DNA from: Orientallactaga sibirica
Lineage: Eukaryota > Chordata > Mammalia > Rodentia > Dipodidae
DNA: 64,000 nucleotides
NCBI GenBank assembly: GCA_036365145.1
Contig: JAEOAD010001422.1
Coordinates: 26,236-90,235 of the forward strand
Direction of reading: 5' to 3'
The notes below the pieces were generated by a model. The model ran no database searches. It was not told the DNA's origin and was given only the letters and a program-made list of their open reading frames with translations. This document shows positions 20,966 to 30,785 of this stretch, in pieces. The first letter of the stretch is position 1, and each line of letters starts with the position of its first letter. The translations under genes and the position numbers were made by a program.

Positions 20966-21599
20966 TGGGCAGGATACGGAGTGTGTGTGTGTCCAGAAAT
21001 CTGTGCATGCATCCATGACTGACCCCTGGCACAGGCTCTGCAAAGTCCCGGAGGCCCAGAAGAGAGAGAAGAGCTTGCTGCTGGAAGAAAAGGCAGCCAG
21101 CCTAGTTGTTGTTTTCCCAAGTTTTCCAGGGTAGCAACAGCAGCCTGCCATCAGTGTCATCATTCTTGCCATTATTTTAATCACCAAAATGATAAGCTTG
21201 AAGAAGAAATTGAGTTGAGAGAGAGCTTGGGGTGAGAAAGCAGTTCTTAGGCTCTCCAACCTTCCTTGAGGAAAGCATAGGGAGTTTCTCTCAAGGCCTG
21301 GGACTCCACAGGGAAATGATGGCTTTGACATCCTTGGGGAGATCAGCCACCAAGGTGATGACATAGGCCACTGCTGGACATGGTATACACTAAAAATGCT
21401 ACAAGCTTCCAGCTGGGATTTGTGAATATAGCCAAGTAGCCATGTCAAGGGAGCAAAGGGCATCTGCTTCCTTGAACATTTGGCATCTACATCTTTTGTG
21501 TGTGTTCCTGTGTGTGCATGTTCATGTGTGTGTTGGGGGGAGTATGTACATGTGTGTATACATGTGGAGGTCAGAGGATGCCTCAGATGTTGTTTCTCA

Positions 21600-22080
21600 G
21601 GAATACCATCCACTCTTTTTGAGTCAGGCTCTCACTGTTGCCCCAGCTGGTTTGGAGTTCTATAGCTCAGGATGGCCTCAAACTCACAGCTGTCCTCCAC
21701 CTCAGTCTCTTGAGTGTTGAGATTAAAGGCATGTGTCACTAAGCTTGGCCTTTTTTTTGTTTGTTTATCAAGGTAGGGTTTCACTGTAGCCCAGGCTGAT
21801 CTGGGATTCAGTATGTAGTCTCAGGGTGGCCTTGAACTCATGGCAATCCTGGCCTTTTTTGGGACACAGGTCTCTCACTTACCTGGAATACACCAATAAA
21901 CGGATTAGCTAGTCATCGATCCCTGGGGATGCCTGCCTGTCTCCTCCTCCCCAGTGCTGGGATTCCAAGTACATGCCACTATGCCCAGATTGATTTTACT
22001 TTACTTTTTAGTGTGGGCTCTGGAGATAGAACTTAGGCTCTCATGCTTGTGAAATAAGCATTTCACTAATTGATCCATAT
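21600..22080 (-). mobile_element. Cluster of three B1-type SINE pieces and a tRNA-SINE head
   Basis: Antisense B1 copies at 21,616-21,750 ('cccagctggtttggagttct'), 21,763-21,857 ('cactgtagcccaggctgatc') and an interrupted one at 21,860-21,993 ('cccagtgctgggattccaag'), then a tRNA-SINE relic to 22,080. The mirror cluster is 46,235-46,695. Confidence 0.75.
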
Positions 22081-22127
22081 TCATATTCCTGGATTCCGTT
22101 TCTTTTCTTTTTCTATTTTTATTTTAT

Positions 22128-22360
22128 TTTATTTATTTTAATTTTTTGTTTATTTTTATTTATTTGGGAGCAACACAGAAACAGAGAGAAAGAGAGAATG
22201 GGTGCACCATGGCCTTCAGCCACTGAAAATGAACTCCAGGTGCATGCGCCCCCTTGTGCGTCTGAATTACGTGGGTATTGGGGAATCTAACCTTGAACCA
22301 CGGTCCTTAGGCTTTACAAGCAAGCACTTAACTTCTAAGCCATTTATCCAGCCTTCTTTT
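22128..22360 (-). mobile_element. tRNA-type SINE
   Basis: T-rich left end, GA-rich region, 'gaactccaggtgcatgcgc', and the antisense head 'aagccatttatccagcc' at the right end. The mirror is 45,962-46,205. Confidence 0.9.
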
Positions 22361-23448
22361 TCTAATTTTTATTTTTAATTTGCATATATATGCAAATGAA
22401 AAAATATATTGCTACAAATGAATGTCCTTTTTGGAGCTTTATGTGGATGGCTGGGAAATTGAACCCATACCAGCAGGGTTTGCAAGCACGCTCCTATAAC
22501 CACTGATCCATCCCTTCTGTCCCAGTGTTACATTTCTTATGGTTCACTTTTGTCTCTCAGAACATAAGCTCACATAAAAGTAAGGCCTCCAGTGAGTTCT
22601 GAGCCAAGGAATTCTGGAAGATTACATTGAAGATGAATCTGTTATCTCTCCCCAGTCACAGTGTTGACAGCTGTTCTGGGACAAAGCCCATATGCATGCT
22701 GGGCTGGTGGAAAAGTCCCATTAGCATCAGCTCTCAGCTGGACACTGTATGTGTAGCCACAGGTCTGGGGTGACAAGTATCCAATGTCGCTAGTGAGTTT
22801 ATTTCAGCTGACTGACTCCCTGCCCCCCCACTCACTCTTACCCCCCCTGAGCACATAGGCCGCTCTTTCACACCACCACCTGTGCATGACATCCACCCCA
22901 GCCAGTCCAGTTCCAAATCCTGACTCTTTTCTGGGTATTAATGTTTGTTTGCAGAGTTAACCAAACCAAGGAATCCCCAGGGCCTCAACCCTAGGTCCTC
23001 AAAGGCTTCCTGGGGCCAGTTGTCTGGTTTCCATGAGGTGACATCATGTATCTGAAAGCAGCCTGCCCCAGCCATGGGCCATGAATGAGCTTTCTGTTCT
23101 CTAAGATGACAGTATGGGCGGGGTAGCTGGAGACAACCCTTAGCTGCTCTTTCCCAGCTAGATACCATGTTTTAGGCCAGCAAGGGTTGGGGCAATTCAG
23201 GATTGGTCCCAAATGTTTCCAAGTTATAGAGCCCTGATTTCTCTGCAGGTCTACACCTCATTGGTCATGTTATCGAGTGCTGAGTTGTGTCACCTCCTGG
23301 GTGCCCTAGAGGTATTAGCTGTGGACTCCTTCATTCAGAAGCTGGGCTCTGGCATCTTCCCTCATAACTTCCCTACAGGCATCTAAGGTCAGAGTTAGAT
23401 GACTATGGTCTTTGGACAGGTAGACAGAAGCATCAGGACACACAGAGA
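22361..23448. other. Mostly unique non-coding sequence
   Basis: A 14-base AT-rich palindrome (tgcatatatatgca, about 22,381) opens the stretch. Otherwise no gene or repeat is recognised. The mirror is 44,915-45,960. Confidence 0.45.
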
Positions 23449-23449
23449 A

Positions 23450-23815
23450 TGTGATGGTTACATATTGTTTGTCAACTCGACAGGACCTGGAATCACTTGA
23501 GAGGGATTAACCAGATTAGGTTAACTGAGGTAGGAAGACCTCTCTTAACTGTGGGTGGCACTATTCTATGGGCTGGGCTGTATAAAAAGAAGAGTGTTAG
23601 CTGAGCACCAATATTCATTGCTCTCCCTCTCTTGTTCTCTGCTTCCTCACTGTGGAGTGAATGTGACCTGCTGCCTCAGGCTCCTGCCACCATGCATTTC
23701 CTGCCATGATGGACTATAACCTGGAACTGGAAGCTGAAATAAATCCCTTCCTCCCTTAAATGATGATCATCAGGTATTTTGTCCCACAACAAAAATGTAA
23801 CTAATATAAAGGGAC
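23450..23815 (+). mobile_element. Rodent medium-reiterated repeat, family not named
   Basis: The run 'gtgatggttacatattgttt...ttaactgaggtagg...gtgggtggcactattctatg...gaaataaatccc...aggtattttgtc...aactaatata' is a familiar interspersed element of rodents. I cannot give a family name safely. The mirror is 44,545-44,905. Confidence 0.65.
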
Positions 23816-23927
23816 AGCCAGTGTAGTCCCCAGCATCAGCACAGGGACCAGGAATGTGGGGATGGGGACGATGGAAGGAAGCAGGCCACAGGGATGCTGG
23901 ACTGGTATTAGGAAGTAGCTTTACCAA

Positions 23928-24058
23928 GTGGGTTGGATTTCTTTATGTAGACCAGGCTAACCTGGAAGTGACTCTATATCCCAGGGTGGCCTAGAATTCA
24001 TGCTCCTCTTACCCCAGCATTCTGAATGCTGGGATTATAGGCCTGGCCAATTTATTAC
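23928..24058 (-). mobile_element. B1-type SINE
   Basis: 'gtagaccaggctaacctgga' and 'cattctgaatgctgggatta' are antisense B1. The mirror is 44,305-44,425. Confidence 0.8.
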
Positions 24059-24197
24059 TTTTTTAAAATATAAAAAGGCAACCTTATCTGGCAAGCTGAA
24101 GTAAAACAGTGAAGTGTAATTTTGCAATTTTTATTTCGTGGAGTAAAGTGATCAATGTATTTAAAAAGTAGTAGATGAACACTTTAAAGAGAAGCTC

Positions 24198-24422
24198 AGG
24201 GCTGGAGGGATGGCTTAGCAGTCAAAGTGCTTGCCTGCAAAGCCAAAGGACCCAGGTTTGATTCCCCAGGACCCACATTAGCCAGATGCACAAGGAGGCA
24301 CATGTCTCTGGAGTTCATTTGCACTGGCTGCAGGCCCTGGCATGCCCATTCTCTCTCTCTCTCCCTCTTTTTCTGTCAAATAGATAAATTAATTAAATAT
24401 TTTAAATAAAAAAATAAAGAAA
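24198..24422 (+). mobile_element. tRNA-type SINE, well preserved
   Basis: Head 'gggctggagggatggcttag', 'gtttgattccccaggaccca', 'ccagatgcacaaggaggc', a CT-rich zone, then an AT-rich tail. The best-preserved member in the left arm. The mirror is 43,930-44,160. Confidence 0.95.
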
Positions 24423-24427
24423 GGAAT

Positions 24428-24588
24428 GCTCAGGCAGGGAATGTTTCTCAGTTGGTAGAGTGCTTGCCTAGCATGCATAGAGCCTTGTGTTCCATCTTCA
24501 CCACTGCATGATCAGGATTTCAAGCTACATAGTTAGTTTGAGGCCAGCCTGATAACATGAGACCCTGTCTCAAAAAAAAAAAAATCTC
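24428..24588 (+). mobile_element. ID-B1 dimeric SINE
   Basis: An ID-like left monomer ('gttggtagagtgcttgccta') is joined to a B1-like right monomer ('gaggccagcctgataacatg', 'accctgtctcaaaaaa') with an A13 tail. The mirror is 43,780-43,928. Confidence 0.8.
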
Positions 24589-24594
24589 ATCAGT

Positions 24595-24822
24595 GAGTGT
24601 AGTGTTCTTTTATTGCTGCCCCACTTCTTGTTTCAGCTCTCTGCTTCCTAATCAGCCAAGATGTGAGGAGCTGTGGCCTCATGTTCCCATTGGTGCTGAC
24701 AGAATTGCCCCAGCCTTCATGCCTTCCCCACCACGACAGATGAAAACCTCCGAACTTTCCTCATACATTGTTTCTGTCAGGCATTTGCTCACAGTGACAA
24801 GAAACTAGTATACCTGTCATTC
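24595..24822 (-). mobile_element. Rodent medium-reiterated repeat, family not named
   Basis: 'ctgcttcctaatcagccaag', 'catgccttccccaccacgac' and 'cacagtgacaagaaactagt' resemble the same class of element as 23,450-23,815. Orientation uncertain. The mirror is 43,560-43,765. Confidence 0.5.
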
Positions 24823-25240
24823 TTTGCCACTCTTCCTGTGTTTTACTGTGTGTGTGTGTTTATATATGTGGGTGCATGTGTATGTGGAGGCCAGATGTCA
24901 ACATTAGTTGTCTTTCTTATAACTCTACCTGGAGAGGTGCCCTAATCCCCCCTGGCTGGATCCAAAGCCAGGTTGTTCCTGCCCTGGCCCCTTGTGGTAT
25001 TTGGTATGAACCAAAGACAGGCTGCAAAGAGCAAACACAGGTGAGAATCAGGGCCAGCACAGCCTGTCCCTTCCATACTGTTCTCTCATTGTGTTTGCTG
25101 CCTTTTGAGCACTTGTGAGAAACTACTTCCTGATCACAAAAGACCTGAATGTGCACATTAGCTGGTGGCTGGCTGTGGAAAGAGAAGTGGCCAAGAAGCT
25201 GTATTTGCTGGGTCCCTGTCTGCGGACAGACCCTCTAGAA

Positions 25241-25242
<2 letters not shown>
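24823..25242. other. Non-coding stretch beside the LINE-1
   Basis: Contains a short TG run at 24,848-24,861. No gene or repeat recognised. It is the sequence that replaces the expected 3' part of the adjacent LINE-1. Confidence 0.5.
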
Positions 25243-25282
<40 letters not shown>

Positions 25283-25290
25283 GTCTGTCT
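25243..25290 (+). repeat. (CT)n / (CTGT)n microsatellite at LINE-1 break
   Basis: A pure CT run followed by ctgtctgtctgt. It sits exactly where LINE-1 ORF2 homology ends. The mirror (GA)n at 43,122-43,148 is shorter. Confidence 0.95.
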
Positions 25291-26850
25291 TTCCATTTCC
25301 TTGTGACTTCTGCAATTTGTTGGTTGAGTTTTTTAAAGTTCTCATTGTAGAGATCCTTCACTTCCTTGGTTAAGTTTATTCCAAGGTATTTTTTTTTTGA
25401 GGCAATTGTGAATGGGAGAGATTCCCTGATTTCATCCTCTGCATGTTTGTTGTTAGTGTATAGAAAAGCTACTGATTTCTGTGTGTTTATTTTGTATCCT
25501 GCTACATTGCTAAAAGTGTTTATCAGCTCTAACAGTTTGCTGGTAGAGTTTTTAGGGTCTGTTATGTATAGAATCATATCATCTGCAAATAAAGATAATT
25601 TGATCTCTTCCCTTCCGATTTTTATCCCCTTTATGAGTGTCTCTTGCCTTATTGCTATGGCTAAGACTTCCAGTACTATATTAAATAGTAGGGGGGAAAG
25701 TGGACACCCTTGTCTTGTTCCTGAATTTAGAGGAAAAGCTTCAAGTTTTTCCCCATTTAGTATTACGTTGGCTGTAGGTTTGTCATAAATAGCTTTTATT
25801 ATGTGGAGATATGTTCCTTCTATTCCCAGTTTCTGTAATACTTTCACCATTAAGGGGTGTTGGATTTTGTCAAATGCCTTTTCTGCATCTATTGAGAAGA
25901 CCATGTGATTTTTGTCCTTCAGACCATTTATATGGTGTATTACATTTATGGATTTGCATATGTTGAACCATCTCTACATCTCTGGGATAAAGCCTACTTG
26001 GTCAGGGTGAATAATCTGTCTGATATATTCTTGTATTCTGTTTGCCAGTATTTTGTTGAGAATTTTTGCATCTATGTTCATGAGGGAGATTGGTCTATAC
26101 TTTTCGTTTTTTGATCTGTCTTTGTCCAGTTTCGGTATCAGGGTGATTCTGGCTTCATAGAAGGATTTCAGTAGAATTCCTTCCTTTTCTATTTTATGGA
26201 AAAGTTTGAGAAGCATTGGTGTTATATCTTCCAGGAATGTCTGGTAAAATTCAGCAGTGAATCCATCTGGGCCTGGGCTTTTTTTAGTTGGGAGACTTTT
26301 TATGACTGCCTGGATCTCTGGGGTTGTTATGGGTCTATTTACATGGTTTATCTCATCTTGATTTAATTTTGGTAGGTCATATGAATCAAGGAAATCATCC
26401 ATTTCTTTCAGGTTTTCAAACTTAGAGGAATATATATTCTTAAATTATGTCTGTATGATTTTCTGAATTTCTTTGTTATCTGTTGTGATGTTGCCTTTTT
26501 CATCTCTAATTTTATCAATTTTTGTCTCTTCTCTCTTTCTTTTGGTCAGATTTGCTAAGGGTATGTCAATCTTGTTTATCCTTTCAAAGAACCAACTTTT
26601 TGTTTCATTGATTTTTTTAATTGGTTTTTTTTGTTTCCATTTCATTAATTTCTGCCCTAACCTTTATTATTTCTTCCCATCTACTGATTTTTGGCTTGCC
26701 TTGTTCCTCTCTTTCCAAGGCCTTAAGGTGAAGCATTAAATTGTTTAGTTGTGAACTCTCTAATTTCTTAATATAGGCACTTAGGGCTATAAATTTCCCT
26801 CGTAGGATGGCCTTCCCATAGCTTTTCGTATGTTGTATTCTCATTATCAT
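25291..26850 (-). pseudogene. LINE-1 ORF2 reverse-transcriptase part, frameshifted and truncated
   Basis: Successive frames at 26,850-26,617, 26,645-26,445, 26,402-25,974 and 25,904-25,291 form the linker and reverse-transcriptase domain. Recognisable motifs include '[14 protein letters not shown]', '[14 protein letters not shown]'-type wording, '[13 protein letters not shown]' and the catalytic FADD (about 25,589-25,578). Frame breaks lie near 26,770-26,850, 26,620-26,645, 26,403-26,445 and 25,905-25,975. The frame ends at 'KWKD' next to the CT repeat and then reads unrelated sequence. The protein would prime reverse transcription of its own RNA; this copy cannot. Confidence 0.9.
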
Positions 26851-27718
26851 TTGATCCTAAGAATTTCTTGATTTCCTTTTCAATTTCTTCAATGACCCAT
26901 ACATCGTTCAATAATGTACTGTTTAGTTTCCATGAATTTCTGTATGCTCTGTAGTTTTTCTTGTTGTTGATTTGCAGTTTAATCCCATTGTGGTCAGATA
27001 GCATACAAGGGATCATTTCAATTTTCCTGTATTTGTTAAGATTTGATTTGTGCCCTATCATATGGTCAGTTTTAGAGAATGTCCCATGTGCTGCTGAGAA
27101 GAATGTATATTCTGCAGCATTTGGATGGAATGTTCTGTATATATCTGTTAGGGCCATTTGTTCCATGATATCATTTAATGCAGATGTCTCTCTGTTTATT
27201 TTTTGCTGGGACCTGTCAAGTGATGAGATCGGGGCATTGAAGTCACCCACTACTATTGTATTAGGAGTTATCTCTGACCTTAAGTCCGATAGTGTTTGTT
27301 TGATGAAATTGGGGGCCCCTGTGTTGGGAGCATATATGTTTAGGATTGTGAAGTCCTCCTGTTGGAGTATTCCTCTAATCAGTATAAAGTGACCTGCTTT
27401 ATCTTTCCTCATTAATGTTGGTTTGAAGTCTATCCTGTCAGAAATTAGGATGGCAACCCCTGCTTGTTTTCTAGGTCCATTTGCTTGATATGTCTTTTTC
27501 CAACCTTTCACCCTAAGAATGTTTCTATCTTTTAATGAGAGGTGAGTTTCCTGGAGGCAACAGATGGTAGGATCCTGCTTTTTAATCCAGTCTGCCAGTC
27601 TATATCTTTTGGTTGTGGCATTGAGGCCATTGATATTGAGAGTTATTATTGAAAGATATGTATTTGATCTCTCCATTTTTCTTGTTTTGTAGTTCTTCCT
27701 GGTTTTCGTTTTACTCAC
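26768..27718 (-). CDS. LINE-1 ORF2 endonuclease domain, open frame of 316 codons
   Basis: An AP-type endonuclease that nicks target DNA to prime reverse transcription. Key motifs are all present: 'LNINGLN' (residues 27-33), QETH (56-59), GDFN (158-161), TDHMI (217-221) and SDHNG (241-245), so the catalytic core looks complete. It starts at ATG 27,718, overlapping the end of ORF1 by 8 bases. The last ~15 codons diverge from LINE-1 wording, marking a frameshift into the following region. It is part of a dead element, yet is the longest well-conserved frame in the window. In the right arm the same domain is shattered (41,030-41,840). Confidence 0.9.
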   Translation of the reverse strand: MSKTKTRKNYKTRKMERSNTYLSIITLNINGLNATTKRYRLADWIKKQDPTICCLQETHLSLKDRNILRVKGWKKTYQANGPRKQAGVAILISDRIDFKPTLMRKDKAGHFILIRGILQQEDFTILNIYAPNTGAPNFIKQTLSDLRSEITPNTIVVGDFNAPISSLDRSQQKINRETSALNDIMEQMALTDIYRTFHPNAAEYTFFSAAHGTFSKTDHMIGHKSNLNKYRKIEMIPCMLSDHNGIKLQINNKKNYRAYRNSWKLNSTLLNDVWVIEEIEKEIKKFLGSNDNENTTYEKLWEGHPTREIYSPKCLY

Positions 27719-28765
27719 TTGTTCTAACTGTTGAGTATGATTTCTTTTTTCCTATTTCCTGCTGTGTGTGTTTTGCTTTTTCTTCAGCATGAAAGATTCC
27801 TGCAAGTCTTTTCTGTAGAGCTGGTTTCATTGCCAAAAATTCCTTTAGCCTGTCTTTGTTGTGGGATGTCCTTATTTCTCCATCAATTTGGATAGAGAGC
27901 TTTGTAGGATAAAGTAGTCTTGGTTGGCAGTTTTTGTCTTTCAGAACTTGGAATACATCACTCCAGGTCCTTCTGGCTTTTAAAGTTTGTGTTGAGTAAT
28001 CTGCTATGACCCTGATGGGTTTCCCTTTGTAGGTCATTTGCTTTTTCTCTCTAACTGCTTTCAATATATTTTCTTTGGTTTGTGTATTTAGTAGTTTAAT
28101 TATAACATGGCGAGAAGAGGATCTTTGTAGGTTTTGTCTGTTTGATGTTCTAAATGCTTCTTGTATCTGCATTGGCATTTTTTTCCCAATTTGGGGAAAA
28201 TTTTCTTCTATGATTTTGTGGAAAACACCTACTAAGCCTCTGGATTGAAATTCTTCCCCTCCTGCTGTACCTTGAATTCTTATGTTTGATGTTTTCATAG
28301 TGTCCCACATGTCTTGGAGTTTCCATTCATGCCTTTCTATTAGCTTGTCTTTCTCTTTGTTGGACTGTGATAGGTCTGCCATCTGGTCTTCTAGTTTAGA
28401 TATTCTGTCCTCGCCTTCATCCATTCTACTAGTGAGACTTTCCACAGAGTTTTTTATTTCACTGACTGTGTTCTTCAGAGCTAGGATTTCAGCCTCGTTT
28501 GTCTTCAGTAGTTCTATTTCCTTATTCATGTCCTCTAATGACCTTTTTATTTCCTTAAGCTATTTTTCTGTAATCTCTTTCAAGAGTTTGTTTTCTTCTT
28601 TAATTCCTTTGTTTTCTTCTCGTATTGCTTTCATTTCTTCTTTTATTTCTTTGAGTATAGATATCATCATTCCTTTGAAATCTTTGTCAGGAATTTTATC
28701 TAAAACTGTCTCATTGGTGACCAATTCTGATGGATTTGTAATTTTTGGTGGGATTGCATTGTCTT
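27711..28765 (-). pseudogene. LINE-1 ORF1 (RNA-binding protein) with premature stop
   Basis: The open part, 28,529-27,711 (272 codons), has a coiled-coil stretch ('EIKNSVESLTSRMDEGED' and 'SKLEDQMADLSQSNKEKDK') then the RRM and C-terminal domain ('ENFPQIGKKMPMQIQEAFR', 'LNTQTKENILKAVREKKQ', 'RVIADYSTQTLKARRTW'). The same frame continues upstream to about 28,765 as further coiled coil ('KEIKEEMKAIREENKGIK') but is split by an amber stop at 28,560-28,562. No in-frame ATG is found at the expected start. ORF1p normally trimerises and coats LINE-1 RNA. Confidence 0.88.
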
Positions 28766-29227
28766 AATTATTTGTGTTTTTTGTATTATAATGTAGTGGC
28801 CTTTGCATCCTGGATTGATTTAATGCTTAGGTTTTCTAGTTATCTTCAGTGTTTTTAGGTGTGGATATGGGTTTAAGGTGCCAAGTGTAGCACTTGTACC
28901 CAGGTCCACCTCAGAGGTAATCCTAGATGTTGACTTTGCTTGGTAAGCAAGTATTGTAGTGGACAGGTGGAACAATTTAGTAGCAAGTTCTAAACTTCAA
29001 TTGAGCCAAATGCACATTCAATTAACATGAGCACAGAGTATACAAGTGTGGGAATTGAAACAAAGAGTCTTATAAGGTCAAAATCCCTAAGGATGTGTTT
29101 CTTCCACACCTTTAATTTTGTCAGCTAGGAATCAGACCCTGCCCCCAATAATGACAGAAGCAAAAGATAAAGGCCCTTTAAATCCAAAAGTATTACAGGC
29201 AGCAATATTCAACACCTCATATTCAGC

Positions 29228-29611
29228 TTATTTGAAAATGGTAAGGCCAACCACCAATATGTAACCCATAACCTGCCCTGACCTGGAAAGGGAGGTTAGC
29301 ACTTCCAATGTAGGCCTTTGATATATTTTGGTTTGGCTTCCAAACTCACCAATGCTGAGTGCCCACCTCGTTCCCCGAGCTGTGGAGCTTGGCTCAGCTG
29401 TGCTGGGTCCGGTGTTGGTGATGTAGTACAGGCTGCTGCTAATGGCTGATTTCTGCCAATTCGCTGGGGATCTGATGGTTGGGGGATGGGTGAGTTCAGG
29501 AAGCCTGTAATGGCTCACCGTGTTCTCCTGTAGCGCTTTCAGTAGTTCAGCAGACTTTTCTTCGCTTTCTGGGCTCTGAGAGGAGACTGATGGGGTTGGA
29601 AAGTCCCCCAT
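29228..29611 (-). CDS. Sense open frame in LINE-1 5'UTR (127 codons), function unknown
   Basis: Starts 'MGDFPTPSVSSQSPESEEK' and lies upstream of ORF1 on the same strand. It has no domain I recognise; it is Ser/Thr-rich with an acidic start and a hydrophobic end ('YILVVGLTIFK'). Primate LINE-1 ORF0 is antisense, so this is not that gene. The right-arm copy (39,029-39,211) keeps the first ~35 codons and is then frameshifted. A second, overlapping frame (29,781-29,539, 80 codons) runs through the CAG/GCC-rich and (AAC)n part. Chance openness cannot be excluded. Confidence 0.3.
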   Translation of the reverse strand: MGDFPTPSVSSQSPESEEKSAELLKALQENTVSHYRLPELTHPPTIRSPANWQKSAISSSLYYITNTGPSTAEPSSTARGTRWALSIGEFGSQTKIYQRPTLEVLTSLSRSGQVMGYILVVGLTIFK

Positions 29612-29887
29612 TTATTTATTATTTTTGTTGTTGTTGTTGTTGTTTTCTCTGGCAGCGGCGGCAGCAGCAGCAGCTGCAGGGGAAGCTCAGTGAGTCTCAG
29701 CTGATCTGAGCAGTGGCTTAGCGCCGTGGATTGCGGTGGCTGCTCCAGCTGCTGTGGAGCGGGTTGGGCCACAATCCCCAAAGTGAAATTTCCGCTGTTT
29801 CCCGGAAAAAAAAAATTCTGATCTTTTCCAAAGAAGAGTGTAGTTTTGTTTAAATCCCTCCCTGATCTGGTTTGGCATGGATCCTAT

Positions 29888-29908
29888 GCCGCCATCTTAC
29901 CCGGAAGT
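29888..29908 (-). promoter_or_regulatory. LINE-1 5' promoter motifs (YY1-like and ETS-like)
   Basis: The minus strand reads 'ACTTCCGGGTAAGATGGCGG'. AAGATGGCGGC is a consensus-grade YY1 site, as known at the start of human LINE-1, and CCGGAAGT (plus strand, 29,901-29,908) is an ETS core. Their position at the extreme 5' end supports this as the true element start. Confidence 0.7.
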
Positions 29909-30689
29909 CCCCATAGCCCATTTTTTAACTGGGTTGTTTGATTTCTTATTATTCTGTCTTTTGAGTTCTTTGTTTATTCTGGATATTAATCCTCTCTCAG
30001 ATGTATAGCTGCCAAAGCTTTTCTCCCATTCTATAGGTTGTCTCTTTGTTCTATTCAGTGTCCTTTGCGGTACAAAAGCTTTGTAATTTCATGGGGTCCC
30101 AGTGATTGATTAGTGGTTTTATTCCCTGAGCAATTGGGGTTATATTCAGAAAGTCTTTGCCTGTGCCAATATGTTGAAGGGTTTCTGCTAGCTTTTCTTC
30201 TAGCAGTTTCAGAGTTTCAGGTCTGACATTAGGGTCCCTGATCCACCTGGACTTGATTCTTGAGCGTGGAGAGAGACAAGGATCTATTTTTATGGGTTTA
30301 CATACAGATATCCATTTATATATTTGCATATGTTAAATGATCCCTGCATCTTTGGGATAAAGCCAGTAATTTGTTGAGAATTTTTGCATCTATGTTCATG
30401 AATGAGATTGGTCTGTAATTTTCTTTTGTGGTTCTGTCTTTGCCTGGTTTTGGTATTAGGGTGATGCTAGCTTCATAGAAGGATTTTTGTAGAATCCCTT
30501 CCTTTTCAATTTTAAGGAAAAGTCTGAGAAGCATTGGTAGTTCTTCCATGAATGTCTGGTAAAATTCAGCAGTGAATCCATATGGGCCTGGACTTGTTTT
30601 AGTTGGCAGACGTTATATGATTGCTTGGATCTCTGTAGTTGTTATAGGTATATCTAAATGGTTTACTTCATCTTGATTTATATTTTGTA

Positions 30690-30785
30690 GGTCATATGGC
30701 TTATGTGGGTCCTGGAGAGCCGAACCAGGGTCCTTTGGCCTTGCAGACAAATGCCTTAACTGTTAAGCCATCTCTCCCACCCTCT
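30690..30785 (-). mobile_element. tRNA-type SINE fragment inside the older LINE-1
   Basis: 'ttatgtgggtcctggagagc' to 'aagccatctctcccaccct' is the antisense 5' half of the family. It separates two parts of ORF2. Confidence 0.75.

Larger units (their letters stand above)
25291..29911 (-). mobile_element. Younger LINE-1, 5' complete, 3' truncated (left arm)
   Basis: Read on the minus strand this is a promoter and 5'UTR (29,911-28,770), ORF1 (to 27,711) and ORF2 (27,718-25,291). The 5' end carries a YY1-type motif beside an ETS-type motif. ORF2 stops in the reverse-transcriptase domain at 'KWKD', so the rest of that domain, the C-terminus, the 3'UTR and poly(A) are missing. This is the reverse of normal 5' truncation and implies later deletion or recombination. 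It abuts an older LINE-1 in the same orientation at 29,912. Confidence 0.92.

Noticed and set aside
20702..21613. 303-codon minus-strand open frame
   Set aside because: Held open by the minisatellite. The mirror copy is not in one frame, and there is no recognisable domain.
25366..25788. 140-codon plus-strand frame opposite LINE-1 ORF2, and similar frames at 26,961-27,392, 28,282-28,767 and 31,004-31,429
   Set aside because: Antisense shadows of LINE-1 coding sequence. The conserved motifs read on the minus strand only.
25291..29911. A functional, mobile LINE-1
   Set aside because: ORF1 has an amber stop, ORF2 has several frame breaks, and the reverse-transcriptase end, 3'UTR and poly(A) are absent.
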